From Bog-473 sp963836605 (lineage in GTDB: Bacteria; Actinomycetota; Acidimicrobiia; Acidimicrobiales; RAAP-2), in the NCBI GenBank assembly GCA_963836605.1, contig CAWIKB010000011.1:434001-498000 (forward strand): a DNA stretch of 64,000 nucleotides, read 5' to 3'. The position numbers and the translations under genes were made by a program. Below, piece by piece: positions 43,315 through 51,992 of the stretch. The notes under the pieces were generated by a model. That model saw only the letters and a list, made by a program, of their open reading frames with translations, did not search any database and was not told the origin of the DNA. Every line of letters starts with the position of its first letter. Position 1 is the first letter of the stretch.

Positions 43315-43367
43315 GAGCAGAGCCTACGCCCGGACGGGGCGAACGTTCCGGCGGGGCCGTCGACCAC

Positions 43368-43380
43368 TACATTTGACGGG
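43368..43380 (+). promoter_or_regulatory. Leaderless-type -10 box of the VC0807-like gene
   Basis: TACATT (43368-43373) is seven bases before GTG 43381; TTCCGG lies 16 bases further up as a possible -35 element. Confidence 0.5.
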
Positions 43381-44160
43381 GTGGAGCGACCCGCGGCGCC
43401 GGACGAGGCGACGAGGACCGAGGAGCACGGCCCGACCCGGGATCCAGCCGCGACCGAGGAGCACGGCCCGACCCGGGACCCCGCCAACACCCCGGATCAC
43501 CACACGACCGAGCCCGCCGATTGGCTGCCGGGACTGCCGCCGCTGGGCGACCTGGTCCCCAGCATCATCGGAGGCGCCCTGGTCCCGCTCACCGTGTACT
43601 TCCTGGTGCGTCGCCAGGTGCACACCGACACGGCGGCCCTGATCATCGCCGGGCTGTTCCCGGCGGCCTGGGTGATCATCCAATTCGTCCGGCAGCGCCG
43701 GATCGACCTCATCGGGGCCGTCGTCCTCATCGGCTTTGCAACCGGAGTGACGGCATCGCTGCTCCTGGGAGGCAACAGCTACGTCCTGAAGGTAAAGGAC
43801 ACGGGCTTCACCGCCATCTTCGGCGTCGGCTGCCTGGTCTCGGTGATCGTGTCCAAGCGGCCGGCCATGTTCTATGTCGGCCGGTTCCTCTCCGCGGGGA
43901 ACGACCCGGCACGGATGGCCATCTATGACCGACTGCACGAGCTCCCGACCGGTCCACGCCGGTTCAAGGTCCTCACCATCGTCTGGGGTCTGGGGCTCCT
44001 GATCGACGCGTCGGCGCGCCTCGCCCTGGCCGCGTTCCTCTCCACCGGCGTGTTCCTGATCGCCTCTCCGGTCGTCACCGCGACGTGTATTGGTGGCTTG
44101 GTGCTGTTCACCGTGCGCTACACCAACGGGAACGAGCAACTCGGCGAACCCGAGCGCTAA
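43381..44160 (+). CDS. VC0807-like integral membrane protein
   Basis: Protein of 259 residues. The N-terminal 45 residues are hydrophilic and include a tandem decapeptide, EEHGPTRDPA, twice. About six membrane segments follow (LVPSIIGGALVPLTVYFLV, AALIIAGLFPAAWVIIQFV, LIGAVVLIGFATGVTASLLLGG, FTAIFGVGCLVSVIVSKRPAMFYVGR). The RP-MFYVGRF stretch is typical of the VC0807/intracellular-septation-like family of unknown function. GTG 43381 is supported by the TACATT box. Function not known. Confidence 0.82.
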   Translation: MERPAAPDEATRTEEHGPTRDPAATEEHGPTRDPANTPDHHTTEPADWLPGLPPLGDLVPSIIGGALVPLTVYFLVRRQVHTDTAALIIAGLFPAAWVIIQFVRQRRIDLIGAVVLIGFATGVTASLLLGGNSYVLKVKDTGFTAIFGVGCLVSVIVSKRPAMFYVGRFLSAGNDPARMAIYDRLHELPTGPRRFKVLTIVWGLGLLIDASARLALAAFLSTGVFLIASPVVTATCIGGLVLFTVRYTNGNEQLGEPER

Positions 44161-44214
44161 CCTTCGCCGCAACTCGGACGCCCGCATCCGGGTCCACTCG
44201 CGAAGGGAGCATTC

Positions 44215-44988
44215 ATGGCCGATGAAGTACTGAGGGAACGTCGGGGCAATATCGAGATCCTGACCATTAACCGGCCCGAGGCCCGCAACGCCATCAACGG
44301 CGCGGTGAGCCGCGCCATGTCGACCATCATGGACGAACTGACCGACGACGCCGAGTGCAGGGTGGTCGTCGTCACCGGGAGCGGTGACAAGGCCTTCAGC
44401 GCCGGCATGGACCTCAAGGCGTTCTCGACAGGCGAGGGTGGTGACATCATCGGGGCCACCGGCGGCTTCGCCGGGCTGACCACGCGTGACTTCCCCAAGC
44501 CGATCATCGCCGCCATCAACGGTTCGGCCCTGGCTGGCGGCTTCGAGATCATGCTCTCCTGCGACCTGGTTGTCGCGGCCGAACACGCCACCTTCGGCAT
44601 CCCCGAAGCCAAGCGCGGGCTGATCGCCGGAGCGGGCGGTCTCATCCGGACGCCCAAGCGCCTCCCCATGGCGGTGGCCCTCGAGCTGGCCATGACCGGG
44701 GATTCGATCGATGCGGCGCGGGCCGAGGCGCTCGGCCTGATCAACCGGGTCGTGCCGGCGGCCTCGCTCCTCGCCGAAGCGGTGGCCCTGGCCGAGAGGA
44801 TCGCGGCCAACGCGCCCCTGGCGGTCCGCTACTCGAGAAGCGTGATGAAGCGCGCCGCCGACGTGTCCGAGGCGGAGGGTTGGAAGATCAACGAAGAGGC
44901 CGTCGGCGTCGTGTTCTCCTCCGCCGACGCCATGGAGGGACCGGTCGCCTTTGCCGAGAAACGGGCTCCCCGCTGGCAGGGCAAGTAA
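44215..44988 (+). CDS. Enoyl-CoA hydratase/isomerase (crotonase family)
   Basis: Crotonase of 257 residues: ILTINRPEARNAINGAVSRAM, the oxyanion-hole stretch FSAGMDLKAF, AINGSALAGGFEIMLSCDLVVAAE, where the first catalytic glutamate lies, and FGIPEAKRGLIAGAGG with the second. It would hydrate 2-enoyl-CoA in beta-oxidation, or act as an isomerase. ATG 44215 has AAGGGAG seven bases upstream. It stands alone; a role with the acyl-CoA dehydrogenases in the first 13 kb is possible but not shown. Confidence 0.94.
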   Translation: MADEVLRERRGNIEILTINRPEARNAINGAVSRAMSTIMDELTDDAECRVVVVTGSGDKAFSAGMDLKAFSTGEGGDIIGATGGFAGLTTRDFPKPIIAAINGSALAGGFEIMLSCDLVVAAEHATFGIPEAKRGLIAGAGGLIRTPKRLPMAVALELAMTGDSIDAARAEALGLINRVVPAASLLAEAVALAERIAANAPLAVRYSRSVMKRAADVSEAEGWKINEEAVGVVFSSADAMEGPVAFAEKRAPRWQGK

Positions 44989-45259
44989 GGCCACCGGGCG
45001 CCGACCATGCCGGTGCGCGGGCCCGAAGCGCCCCCGCGCCGGCCCGAACCGGCCCGAACCTTCCCGACCTGCCCGTGGGTTCGGAGGCGGCTCGGCCCGG
45101 GCGGCCACGCTGGCCTGGGCATCCTCGTGGTGGGCATCCTCGGAGCGGGATGACTCCGAATACCTGAGGCACAAGGTGCTCCGCTGTGGTGAGGTGGCCA
45201 AATGGGTCTAACCTGACGAGTGGGCCACCCCCACGTGGACCGATGCGAAGGAGATATCC
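44989..45259. other. Gap upstream of tatA
   Basis: About 270 bases with no supported gene. It includes GCC/CGG-rich stretches, a short duplication of GGGCATCCTCG (near 45116-45143) and a TAACCT box near 45209 that may serve tatA. Confidence 0.4.
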
Positions 45260-45523
45260 ATGCTGGCAGACATTTTCGGGCCCGACTTGCTCATCGTGGT
45301 CATCATCGTTGTCGTGCTCCTCTTCGGTGGGGCAGCGATTCCAAAGCTGGCACGCAACCTCGGCTCGGCCAAGAACGAGTTCGAAAAGGGACTCGGTGAC
45401 GCCAAGAAGGCCGGCGCCAAGGGCACGGCTGCGGCGAGCAACGGAACGGCCACTGCGGCCGACACGCCCGCACCGACGCCGACGTCGACACCGACGCCTG
45501 ACGACAGCTCTTCGGGGACCTGA
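45260..45523 (+). CDS. tatA: Sec-independent protein translocase TatA
   Basis: TatA/E protein of 87 residues. One membrane helix (LLIVVIIVVVLLFGG) is followed by the hinge and amphipathic helix (AAIPKLARNLGSAKNEFEKG) and a Thr/Pro-rich tail. TatA forms the pore through which folded twin-arginine proteins, here for example the Rieske protein QcrA, cross or insert into the membrane. AAGGAGAT eight bases before ATG 45260 is the strongest Shine-Dalgarno sequence in the window. No tatB or tatC gene is adjacent. Confidence 0.95.
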   Translation: MLADIFGPDLLIVVIIVVVLLFGGAAIPKLARNLGSAKNEFEKGLGDAKKAGAKGTAAASNGTATAADTPAPTPTSTPTPDDSSSGT

Positions 45524-45573
45524 GCACGCCGGGCGAGCGTCCGGAAACCAGCAGCTGAGCCGGCAGGGGGAGT

Positions 45574-46893
45574 GTGCCCGACGACATCCTGAATATCGCT
45601 GACCGCCTGTGGCGCGGTGAGATTTCGACCGCCACGTTCCATCCGGTGGACCACGTCGGTGGGTTCGTGGAGATCACCGACGGGGTGGGCTTCACCCCCT
45701 CCTTTGCCAACGTCTCGGCGTTCGACACCGACGACGGTCTGGTCCTGGTGGACACCGGAAGCCTGCCTCTGGCCTCCGTGGTCCATGCTGACATCCGGCG
45801 CTGGAGCGATGCTCCCCTCCACACCGCCATCTACTCCCACGGCCACATCGATCATGTCTTCGGGGTGCCCGTGTGGGAGGAAGAGGCGAGAACCCACGGC
45901 TGGAAGGCGCCCCAGGTCATCGCCCACCATGCGCTCCCGGCCCGCTTCGACCGCTACATCCTCACCGCCGGTTACAACACGATCATCAATCGGCGCCAGT
46001 TCGGCCTCAAGGACCTCAACTGGCCCACGAAGTACCGCTACCCCGACCGCACATACCACACGGCGCTCGAGCACTCGGTCGGTGGGGTCGACTTCTCCCT
46101 TCGGCACGAGAAGGGCGAGACCGATGACCACACGATCACGTGGCAGGCCGACACCAAGGTGCTGTGTTGCGGCGATCTCTTCATCTGGGCCTCCCCCAAT
46201 GCCGGTAACCCGCAGAAGGTGCAGCGCTATCCGCGCGAGTGGGCCGAGGCGCTCCGGCGGATGCTGGCGCTGAAGGCGGAGTTCCTGCTGCCCGGACACG
46301 GACTGCCGGTGGTGGGGGCCGACCGGGTGCGGCAGGCGCTCGGCGACACTGCCGACCTCCTGACCTCACTGGTCGATCAGACCCTGGCCGTCATGAACGG
46401 GGGCGGGCGGTTGGACGACGCCATCCATTCGGTGTCGCCGTCGGCCGAGCTCGAGCAGCGCCCCTACCTGCGCCCGGTCTACGACGAGCCGGAGTTCATT
46501 GTGCACACCGTCTGGCGGCAGTACGGGGGCTGGTGGGACGGGAACCCGGCCACCCTCAAGCCCGCTCCCGAGCGGGCGCTGGCGGGCGAACTGGCCGCGC
46601 TGGCCGGCGGGCCGGGCGTCCTGGCCGATCGCGCCCTGGAACTCCTCGAACAATCCGCCGACCCGGTCGCCGGCGCTGAGGCGGCCGACCACGCCCTGCG
46701 CCTGGCCGGTCATCTGGTCGAGCACGCCTGGCTGGCCAACCCCCATGACAGCGCCGTACAGGAGGCCCGACAGCGGATCTTCGCCGCCCGGGCCGCCGGG
46801 GCCACCTCGACCATGGCCAAAGGGGTCTTCAGCTGGGCCGCCGACGAGGCGGTCCCCGAGGTTGCAGAGGGTGCTGCGCCGCACGCGTCCTGA
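45574..46893 (+). CDS. MBL-fold hydrolase with alkyl-sulfatase-type dimerisation domain
   Basis: Protein of 439 residues. The metallo-beta-lactamase core shows DTDDGLVLVDTGSLP, the zinc motif SHGHIDHVFG, HHALPARFDRY, CGDLFIWASPNAGNPQK and LPGHGLPVVG. The C-terminal half (FIVHTVWRQYGGWWDGNPATLKP) corresponds to the alkyl sulfatase dimerisation region, although the sterol-carrier-like third domain is absent or reduced. It would hydrolyse an ester, sulfate ester or lactone. A GGGGGAG run precedes GTG 45574. No signal peptide. Confidence 0.88.
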   Translation: MPDDILNIADRLWRGEISTATFHPVDHVGGFVEITDGVGFTPSFANVSAFDTDDGLVLVDTGSLPLASVVHADIRRWSDAPLHTAIYSHGHIDHVFGVPVWEEEARTHGWKAPQVIAHHALPARFDRYILTAGYNTIINRRQFGLKDLNWPTKYRYPDRTYHTALEHSVGGVDFSLRHEKGETDDHTITWQADTKVLCCGDLFIWASPNAGNPQKVQRYPREWAEALRRMLALKAEFLLPGHGLPVVGADRVRQALGDTADLLTSLVDQTLAVMNGGGRLDDAIHSVSPSAELEQRPYLRPVYDEPEFIVHTVWRQYGGWWDGNPATLKPAPERALAGELAALAGGPGVLADRALELLEQSADPVAGAEAADHALRLAGHLVEHAWLANPHDSAVQEARQRIFAARAAGATSTMAKGVFSWAADEAVPEVAEGAAPHAS

Positions 46894-46956
46894 CCAGGTC
46901 GGCCGTGCCTGCGCGACCCCTTGAGCAGCAACTTCGTGTTTTTTTGTGGGGTTCGA

Positions 46957-46969
46957 TAGTGTCAGCCTC
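46957..46969 (+). promoter_or_regulatory. Leaderless-type -10 box of coxB
   Basis: TAGTGT (46957-46962) is seven bases before GTG 46970. It lies inside the frame that would start at GTG 46946 and so supports the shorter protein. A run of seven T (46939-46945) precedes it. Confidence 0.45.
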
Positions 46970-47866
46970 GTGGACTCGTCGTTGACCAGCCCTTTAGCCG
47001 AGAGTGACGCTTCGACTTCCCTGAATTCGCCTCGCCGATCCCACCGATCACGCCGGCCACTGGCGTTTCTGGGTGTGGTGGCGGCCTCGGTCCTCCTGAC
47101 CGGCTGCACCATCCCGTCGTTCGGCTTCTACCACGGTGCCACCACCCAGGGGCGGACGACGTACCACCTCTGGCAGGGATTCTTCATCGCCGGTCTGATC
47201 GTCGGCGGGTTCGTCCTCATCCTCATCCTCTGGGCGATCTTCCGCTACCGCCGCAAGTCCGACGAGATCCCCAAGCAGACCCAGTACCACACCATCCTCG
47301 AGATCTCGTACACCGTGGTGCCGATCATCATCGTCCTCGTCCTGTTCGTCTTCACCGTGCTGGCCGAGAACAAGGTCGATGCCGTCGCACCCAACCCCGA
47401 CGCCAAGGTCACCGTCCACGCGTTCCAATGGGGCTGGGAATTCGACTACCCCGGTGGGGTCAAGGTGATCGGCCAGACCACGCAGGCACCGACCATGGTG
47501 ATCCCGGCCGGGCAGAGCGTGCGGATCACCCTCAACTCGCTCGATGTCCTGCACGGCTTCTACGTCCCCCAGTTCAACTTCAGTCGCTATGCCAGTCCGG
47601 GCTATACGACGCAGTTCGATTTCAACGTGCTGCACACCGGGACCTTCCGGGGCCAGTGCACGCAGCTCTGCGGCCTGTACCACTCACTGATGTTCTTCAA
47701 CGTCAAGGCGGTGACGCCGACCCAGTACGCCGTGTGGCTGCGGGCCCAGCAGGCCCTGGTCCGGATTCACCCGTCGTCGGTCCCCAGGTTGCCCAACGGC
47801 GTCAACGCCAACACCCCGACGAGCTCCGGCAACACCAGCACAGGAGGTGGACCGTACGGTGACTGA
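46970..47866 (+). CDS. coxB: Cytochrome c oxidase subunit II
   Basis: Copper-A subunit of the aa3 oxidase, 298 residues from GTG 46970. It has a lipoprotein-type signal (FLGVVAASVLLTGC), two membrane helices (FFIAGLIVGGFVLILILWAIF and a second near PIIIVLVLFVFTVL), the aromatic stretch AFQWGWEFDYPGG for electron entry, and CuA ligands in LDVLHGFYVPQF and CTQLCGLYHSLM. GTG 46946 would add eight residues. First gene of coxB-ctaD-ctaF; its stop overlaps the ctaD start. Confidence 0.96.
   Translation: MDSSLTSPLAESDASTSLNSPRRSHRSRRPLAFLGVVAASVLLTGCTIPSFGFYHGATTQGRTTYHLWQGFFIAGLIVGGFVLILILWAIFRYRRKSDEIPKQTQYHTILEISYTVVPIIIVLVLFVFTVLAENKVDAVAPNPDAKVTVHAFQWGWEFDYPGGVKVIGQTTQAPTMVIPAGQSVRITLNSLDVLHGFYVPQFNFSRYASPGYTTQFDFNVLHTGTFRGQCTQLCGLYHSLMFFNVKAVTPTQYAVWLRAQQALVRIHPSSVPRLPNGVNANTPTSSGNTSTGGGPYGD
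47842..47847 (+). promoter_or_regulatory. Shine-Dalgarno sequence deciding the ctaD start
   Basis: AGGAGG lies 11 bases before GTG 47859 and includes the first base of the in-frame GTG 47847, which it therefore excludes as the start. Confidence 0.65.
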
Positions 47867-49646
47867 CGTCCTCGATCCGCCGGTCGTCGGCGCACCCGAA
47901 CTCGACGCCCCTCCGGGCGCAGGCGGCCACGGCCGCGAGGACGGGCATGGTGGCGGGCACGCCGATCACGGACCGACCGGGCTGCTCAAGTGGCTGACCT
48001 CCACCGACCACAAGGTCATCGGCATGAGCTACATGATCACCTCGCTGGTCATGTTCTACCTGGCCGGGATCATGGCGCTCCTCATCCGCCTCCAACTGGC
48101 GTCGCCCCACTCCACCCTGCTCTCGTTCGGCCAGTACAACGAGCTGTTCACCATGCATGGCAGCCTCATGCTCTACCTCTTCGCCGGACCGTTCGCCTTC
48201 GGTGGCCTGGCCAACTACATCGTGCCGCTGCAGATCGGCGCGCCCGACATGGCGTTCCCCCGGCTCAACGCCCTGAGCTACTGGCTGTACCTCACCGGGT
48301 CCATCACCATGCTGCTGGGCTTCTTCGTGGCCGGCGGCGCGGCCAGCTTCGGGTGGGTGGCCTATGCGCCGCTGTCGGGCGCCACCAGCTCGCCGGGGAT
48401 CGGGGGCGACGTCTGGATCATGGCCCTGGCCCTGACGGGGTTCTCGGCCATCTTCACCGGGGTGAACCTGGTGGCCACCACCTTCTATCTGCGCGCCCCG
48501 GGCATGACCATGTTCCGTATGCCCATCTTCACCTGGAACATGCTGGTCACCGGCATCCTGATCCTGATTGCCTTCCCGGTGCTGACCAGCGCCCTGATCA
48601 TGCTGTTCTGCGACCGGCACTTCGGCACCCACATCTACACGGTGGTCGGGTGCCATCTGGTCAACGGCGCGCCCACAGCCACCTGTGGCTCCCCGCTGTT
48701 ATGGCAGAACCTCTTCTGGTTCTTCGGCCATCCGGAGGTCTATATCCTGGCCCTGCCCTTCTTCGGGATCGTCACCGAGATCCTGCCCGTCTTCTCGCGC
48801 AAACCCGTCTTCGGCTACAAGGGGATGGTCTTCGCCACCATGGCCATCGCCGCCCTCTCCACCGGTGTGTGGGCCCACCACATGTTCACCACCGGCGCCG
48901 TGCTGCTGCCGTTCTTCTCCGTGCTGAGCCTGCTCATCGCCGTGCCCACCGGGATCAAATTCTTCAACTGGATCGGGACCATGTGGCATGGGCAACTGCA
49001 ATTCACCACCGCCATGCTGTTCTCCATCGGGTTCCTGTTCGCGTTCTTGATGGGTGGCGTGACCGGGATCATGCTGGCCTCGCCTCCCCTCGACTTCGCC
49101 ACCCACGACACCTACTTCGTGGTGGCGCACTTCCACCAGGTGCTCTTCGGGACCGCCGTGCTCGCCGGCTTCGCCGGCCTCTACTACTGGTATCCCAAGA
49201 TGTTCGGCCGCATGCTGAGCGAGAGTCTGGGCAAGTGGCACTTCTGGCTGCTGTTCATCGGCTTCTGGGTGACCTTCATGCCCCAGTACGTGGTGGGCCT
49301 GCTCGGCATGCCCCGACGGGTCGCCAGCTATCCTTCCAACCTGGGCTGGCAGAGCTACAACATCGTCTCGACGGTGGGGGCCTTCATCATCGGCATCTCG
49401 TTCTTCATCCTCCTGGTCAACTTCGTCGTCTCGTGGCGCAACCCCGTCCCCGCCGGCGACAACCCCTGGGACGGGCACACGCTCGAGTGGTTCACCACCT
49501 CACCGCCGCCCCACCACAACTACACGCACCTGCCCCCGATCCGCTCGGAGCGCCCGACCTGGGACTACAACCACCCTGACAACCTGACCATCCACCACGG
49601 GCCGAAGGGGCCGAAGGCTCCCGAGAAGGAGACGGTTCCGGCATGA
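47859..49646 (+). CDS. ctaD: Cytochrome c oxidase subunit I
   Basis: Heme-copper oxidase catalytic subunit of 595 residues, twelve or more membrane helices. Heme a ligand histidines are in FTMHGSLMLYLF and VVAHFHQVLFG; CuB ligands in FGHPEVYIL, with the proton-channel glutamate and cross-linked tyrosine, and WAHHMFTTG. The PEVY signature places it in type A1. Compared with the usual actinobacterial loop after RHFGTHIY, about 12 extra residues with C265 and C276 precede LLWQNLFWFFGH. The N-terminus carries a His/Gly-rich stretch. It overlaps coxB by eight bases and ctaF by four. Confidence 0.97.
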   Translation: MTDVLDPPVVGAPELDAPPGAGGHGREDGHGGGHADHGPTGLLKWLTSTDHKVIGMSYMITSLVMFYLAGIMALLIRLQLASPHSTLLSFGQYNELFTMHGSLMLYLFAGPFAFGGLANYIVPLQIGAPDMAFPRLNALSYWLYLTGSITMLLGFFVAGGAASFGWVAYAPLSGATSSPGIGGDVWIMALALTGFSAIFTGVNLVATTFYLRAPGMTMFRMPIFTWNMLVTGILILIAFPVLTSALIMLFCDRHFGTHIYTVVGCHLVNGAPTATCGSPLLWQNLFWFFGHPEVYILALPFFGIVTEILPVFSRKPVFGYKGMVFATMAIAALSTGVWAHHMFTTGAVLLPFFSVLSLLIAVPTGIKFFNWIGTMWHGQLQFTTAMLFSIGFLFAFLMGGVTGIMLASPPLDFATHDTYFVVAHFHQVLFGTAVLAGFAGLYYWYPKMFGRMLSESLGKWHFWLLFIGFWVTFMPQYVVGLLGMPRRVASYPSNLGWQSYNIVSTVGAFIIGISFFILLVNFVVSWRNPVPAGDNPWDGHTLEWFTTSPPPHHNYTHLPPIRSERPTWDYNHPDNLTIHHGPKGPKAPEKETVPA

Positions 49647-50077
49647 GGATCGAAGCGCTGTTCCTCTTGTTCCTCGGCGTCTTCTTCGGCCTGGTCGGCA
49701 CCGTCTACTGGTTCTGGAGCTACGAGGACGGCGGCACCATGATGCTCGCCGGCACGGCCCTGCTCGGTTTCCTGCCCGGGAGCTACTACTTCTTCTGGCA
49801 CAAACGGTTCGAAGGAAAGAGATTCTTCTTCTGGGGCAAGGAGTACGGGGCCGGCCCGCGACCGTCCGACCGTTCCGACGCCACCATGGCTGAAGGGGCC
49901 GGTGACATCGACTCCTTTCCCAGCTCCTCCATCTGGCCCTTCGTCATGGGCATGGGCGCCTTCTTCACGGTGCTGGCCCTGGTCTTCGGGATGTGGCTGA
50001 TCTTCATCGGTATCAGCCTCATTCTCACCGCATTGACCGGCGTCACCGTCGAGAGCCGGCGCGGCGGTCACGTCTGA
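49643..50077 (+). CDS. ctaF: Cytochrome c oxidase subunit IV, actinobacterial type
   Basis: Membrane protein of 144 residues with four hydrophobic segments (EALFLLFLGVFFGLVGTVYWFW, MMLAGTALLGFLPGSYYFFW, IWPFVMGMGAFFTVLALVFGMW, LIFIGISLILTALTG). This is the CtaF subunit that surrounds the aa3 core in actinobacterial supercomplexes. ATG 49643 overlaps the ctaD stop in ATGA, so it is translated with subunit I. Confidence 0.94.
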   Translation: MRIEALFLLFLGVFFGLVGTVYWFWSYEDGGTMMLAGTALLGFLPGSYYFFWHKRFEGKRFFFWGKEYGAGPRPSDRSDATMAEGAGDIDSFPSSSIWPFVMGMGAFFTVLALVFGMWLIFIGISLILTALTGVTVESRRGGHV

Positions 50078-50122
50078 GTCACCTCTACCCCGCCGCTCGG
50101 GCGCCCGGCGCGAGGCACCCGG

Positions 50123-50135
50123 TACCCTGAACGAA
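50123..50135 (+). promoter_or_regulatory. Leaderless-type -10 box of the MFS gene
   Basis: TACCCT (50123-50128) lies seven bases before GTG 50136 with no Shine-Dalgarno sequence. Confidence 0.5.
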
Positions 50136-51365
50136 GTGTCCAGCCCGGCCGCCTCCCCCCCCACCACGCCGGGCGGACTCTCACGCGGTCTGGTGGTCAT
50201 CATGGCCATCGCCACTGGCGCCGTGGTGGCCAACCTCTACTACGCCCAACCGGTCCTCCACGAGGTGGCCCGGGACTTCCACAGCGGCCCCGGACCGGTC
50301 TCGCTGGTCATCACCGGCGCCCAGATCGGCTACGCCGCCGGTCTGCTCCTCGTCGTTCCCCTCGGTGATCTCTTTCCCCGCCGCCCCCTGGTGGTCCGGA
50401 TCTTCGCGGTTGCCGCGCTGGCCCTGGTCGGTTGCGCGCTGGCCCCCACTCTGTTGATCTTCGGGTTGGCCGCCGTGGCGGTCGGCGCCGCTTCGGTGGC
50501 GGGACAGGTCATGATCCCCTTTGCGGCCGACCTGGCGCCGGCGGAACGCCGTGGGCGCGTGGTGGCCCGGATCATGACCGGACTACTGCTCGGCATCCTG
50601 ATGGCTCGCACGGTGTCGGGACTGGTGGCCCAGTGGGCCGGTTGGCGGGCCATCTACTGGCTCTCGGCCGGTCTGATGGTGCTCTTCGCCCTCATCTTGT
50701 GGCGCGCCCTGCCGTCCGAGGGAGCCCGGCCGCACCGCTCCTACGGCGACCTGGTGGGTTCGTCCCTCCGACTCCTGGTCGACGAGCCGGTCCTACGGCG
50801 TCGGGCCTGGCACGGCGCCTGTGCCTTTGCCTGCTTCAGCGTATTGTGGACCACCCTCGCCTTCCTGCTCTCGGGCTCGCCGTACCACTACTCCAACGCG
50901 GTGATCGGGCTCTTCGGCCTGGTGGGGGCGGCGGGCGTCCTGGCCGCCAACTTGGCCGGCAAGCTGGCCGACTCGGATCGAGCGCAGGCCTCGACGGCTG
51001 TCGCGGGTGTCCTCCTGGTCGCCTCCTTCGGTGTCCTGTGGTTCGGCCGCACCTCGTTGGCCGCGGTGCTCATCGGCATCGTCGTGCTCGACATCGGCAC
51101 CCAGGGCATGCAGATCACCAACCAGGCGATCATCTACGCCCTGCGGCCCGATGCGAGGAGCCGGATCAACAGTGCCTACATGGTCTGCTACTTCATCGGA
51201 GGCGCGGTCGGGTCGATCACGGCGGGGACCGTCTACGCCGCCCGGGGCTGGTCCGGCGTCTGCGTGCTGGGTGCCGGGCTCGGCCTGTTGACCTGTGCCC
51301 TGAGCGTGGTCGACCGGGTGCGCCCAGCTCCGGCCCGCCGGCACGTGGCGGCGGCGGTGCCGTGA
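50136..51365 (+). CDS. MFS transporter
   Basis: Major facilitator of 409 residues with twelve predicted helices. VVANLYYAQPVLHEVARDF at helix 1 and GDLFPRRPLVV after helix 2 are typical of the YnfM/arabinose-efflux-like exporters; PAERRGRVVARIMTGLLLGILMARTVSG is the motif C region. The substrate is unknown; drug or sugar efflux is most common. Its stop overlaps the start of a cupin gene in GTGA, so the two are cotranscribed. Confidence 0.92.
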   Translation: MSSPAASPPTTPGGLSRGLVVIMAIATGAVVANLYYAQPVLHEVARDFHSGPGPVSLVITGAQIGYAAGLLLVVPLGDLFPRRPLVVRIFAVAALALVGCALAPTLLIFGLAAVAVGAASVAGQVMIPFAADLAPAERRGRVVARIMTGLLLGILMARTVSGLVAQWAGWRAIYWLSAGLMVLFALILWRALPSEGARPHRSYGDLVGSSLRLLVDEPVLRRRAWHGACAFACFSVLWTTLAFLLSGSPYHYSNAVIGLFGLVGAAGVLAANLAGKLADSDRAQASTAVAGVLLVASFGVLWFGRTSLAAVLIGIVVLDIGTQGMQITNQAIIYALRPDARSRINSAYMVCYFIGGAVGSITAGTVYAARGWSGVCVLGAGLGLLTCALSVVDRVRPAPARRHVAAAVP

Positions 51366-51928
51366 CTCCCGAAGGGGTGTCGCCGGGACCCGGTCCGAGA
51401 GTCCCCGATGCCGAGCCCGTTTTTCGGCACCTGGAGGACCCCGATGTGCCGTGGCAGGCGGTCAAGGCTCAGCGCAACGCCGATGGGACCGATTCGTTCG
51501 TCTACGAGAAGTGGCTGGCGTTCTCTCCCGAGCCCCAGTACCTCTCGCTGTACGCGCGCTACGACCCGGGCATGATCGTGCGGCGGCACGGCCACTTCAG
51601 CCCCCACATCCTGTTCGTCCTGGCTGGTGAGATCTGGTGCGGCGAGCGGCACTGCCCGACCGGGACGCACGTGGAATTGCCCTTTGGCGCCGCCTTCGGA
51701 CCGTTGGTGGCCGGAGGCGAGGGTGCCACGCTCTTCGAGGTCATGCTGGGGGACCCGCGGTCGTGGGGCGACGACCAGGGCGCCTTCGAGCGCGTCCTGG
51801 CCGAGCGTGGGGTGACACCGCTCCCCGACCCCACACTGGAGTACCCCGAGTGGCTGGAGGACCTGCGGGGCCACTGGCGCGTACCTCCCGTGCCCGGGGA
51901 ACCGACGCACGGCGAGCACCGCACCTGA
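51362..51928 (+). CDS. Cupin-domain protein
   Basis: Protein of 188 residues with a cupin fold: YDPGMIVRRHGHFSPHILFVLAGEIWCGERHCPTGTHVELPFG holds the metal-binding histidines HGH and the glycine-rich turns, and GATLFEVMLGD is the second motif. The C-terminal 40 residues (GVTPLPDPTLEYPEWLEDL) have no family. GTG 51362 overlaps the MFS stop. Possibly a small-molecule-binding or isomerase partner of the transporter's substrate. Confidence 0.85.
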   Translation: MTPEGVSPGPGPRVPDAEPVFRHLEDPDVPWQAVKAQRNADGTDSFVYEKWLAFSPEPQYLSLYARYDPGMIVRRHGHFSPHILFVLAGEIWCGERHCPTGTHVELPFGAAFGPLVAGGEGATLFEVMLGDPRSWGDDQGAFERVLAERGVTPLPDPTLEYPEWLEDLRGHWRVPPVPGEPTHGEHRT

Positions 51929-51979
51929 GGCGGTGGCCGGGTGCTGATCGCGAGGTGGTGACCCCTCCGAACATCCGCG

Positions 51980-51992
51980 TAGGTTGAAGGTG
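51980..51992 (+). promoter_or_regulatory. Leaderless-type -10 box of the SRPBCC-like gene
   Basis: TAGGTT (51980-51985) lies seven bases before ATG 51993 and supports that codon over the TTG at 51984, which overlaps the box. Confidence 0.45.
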
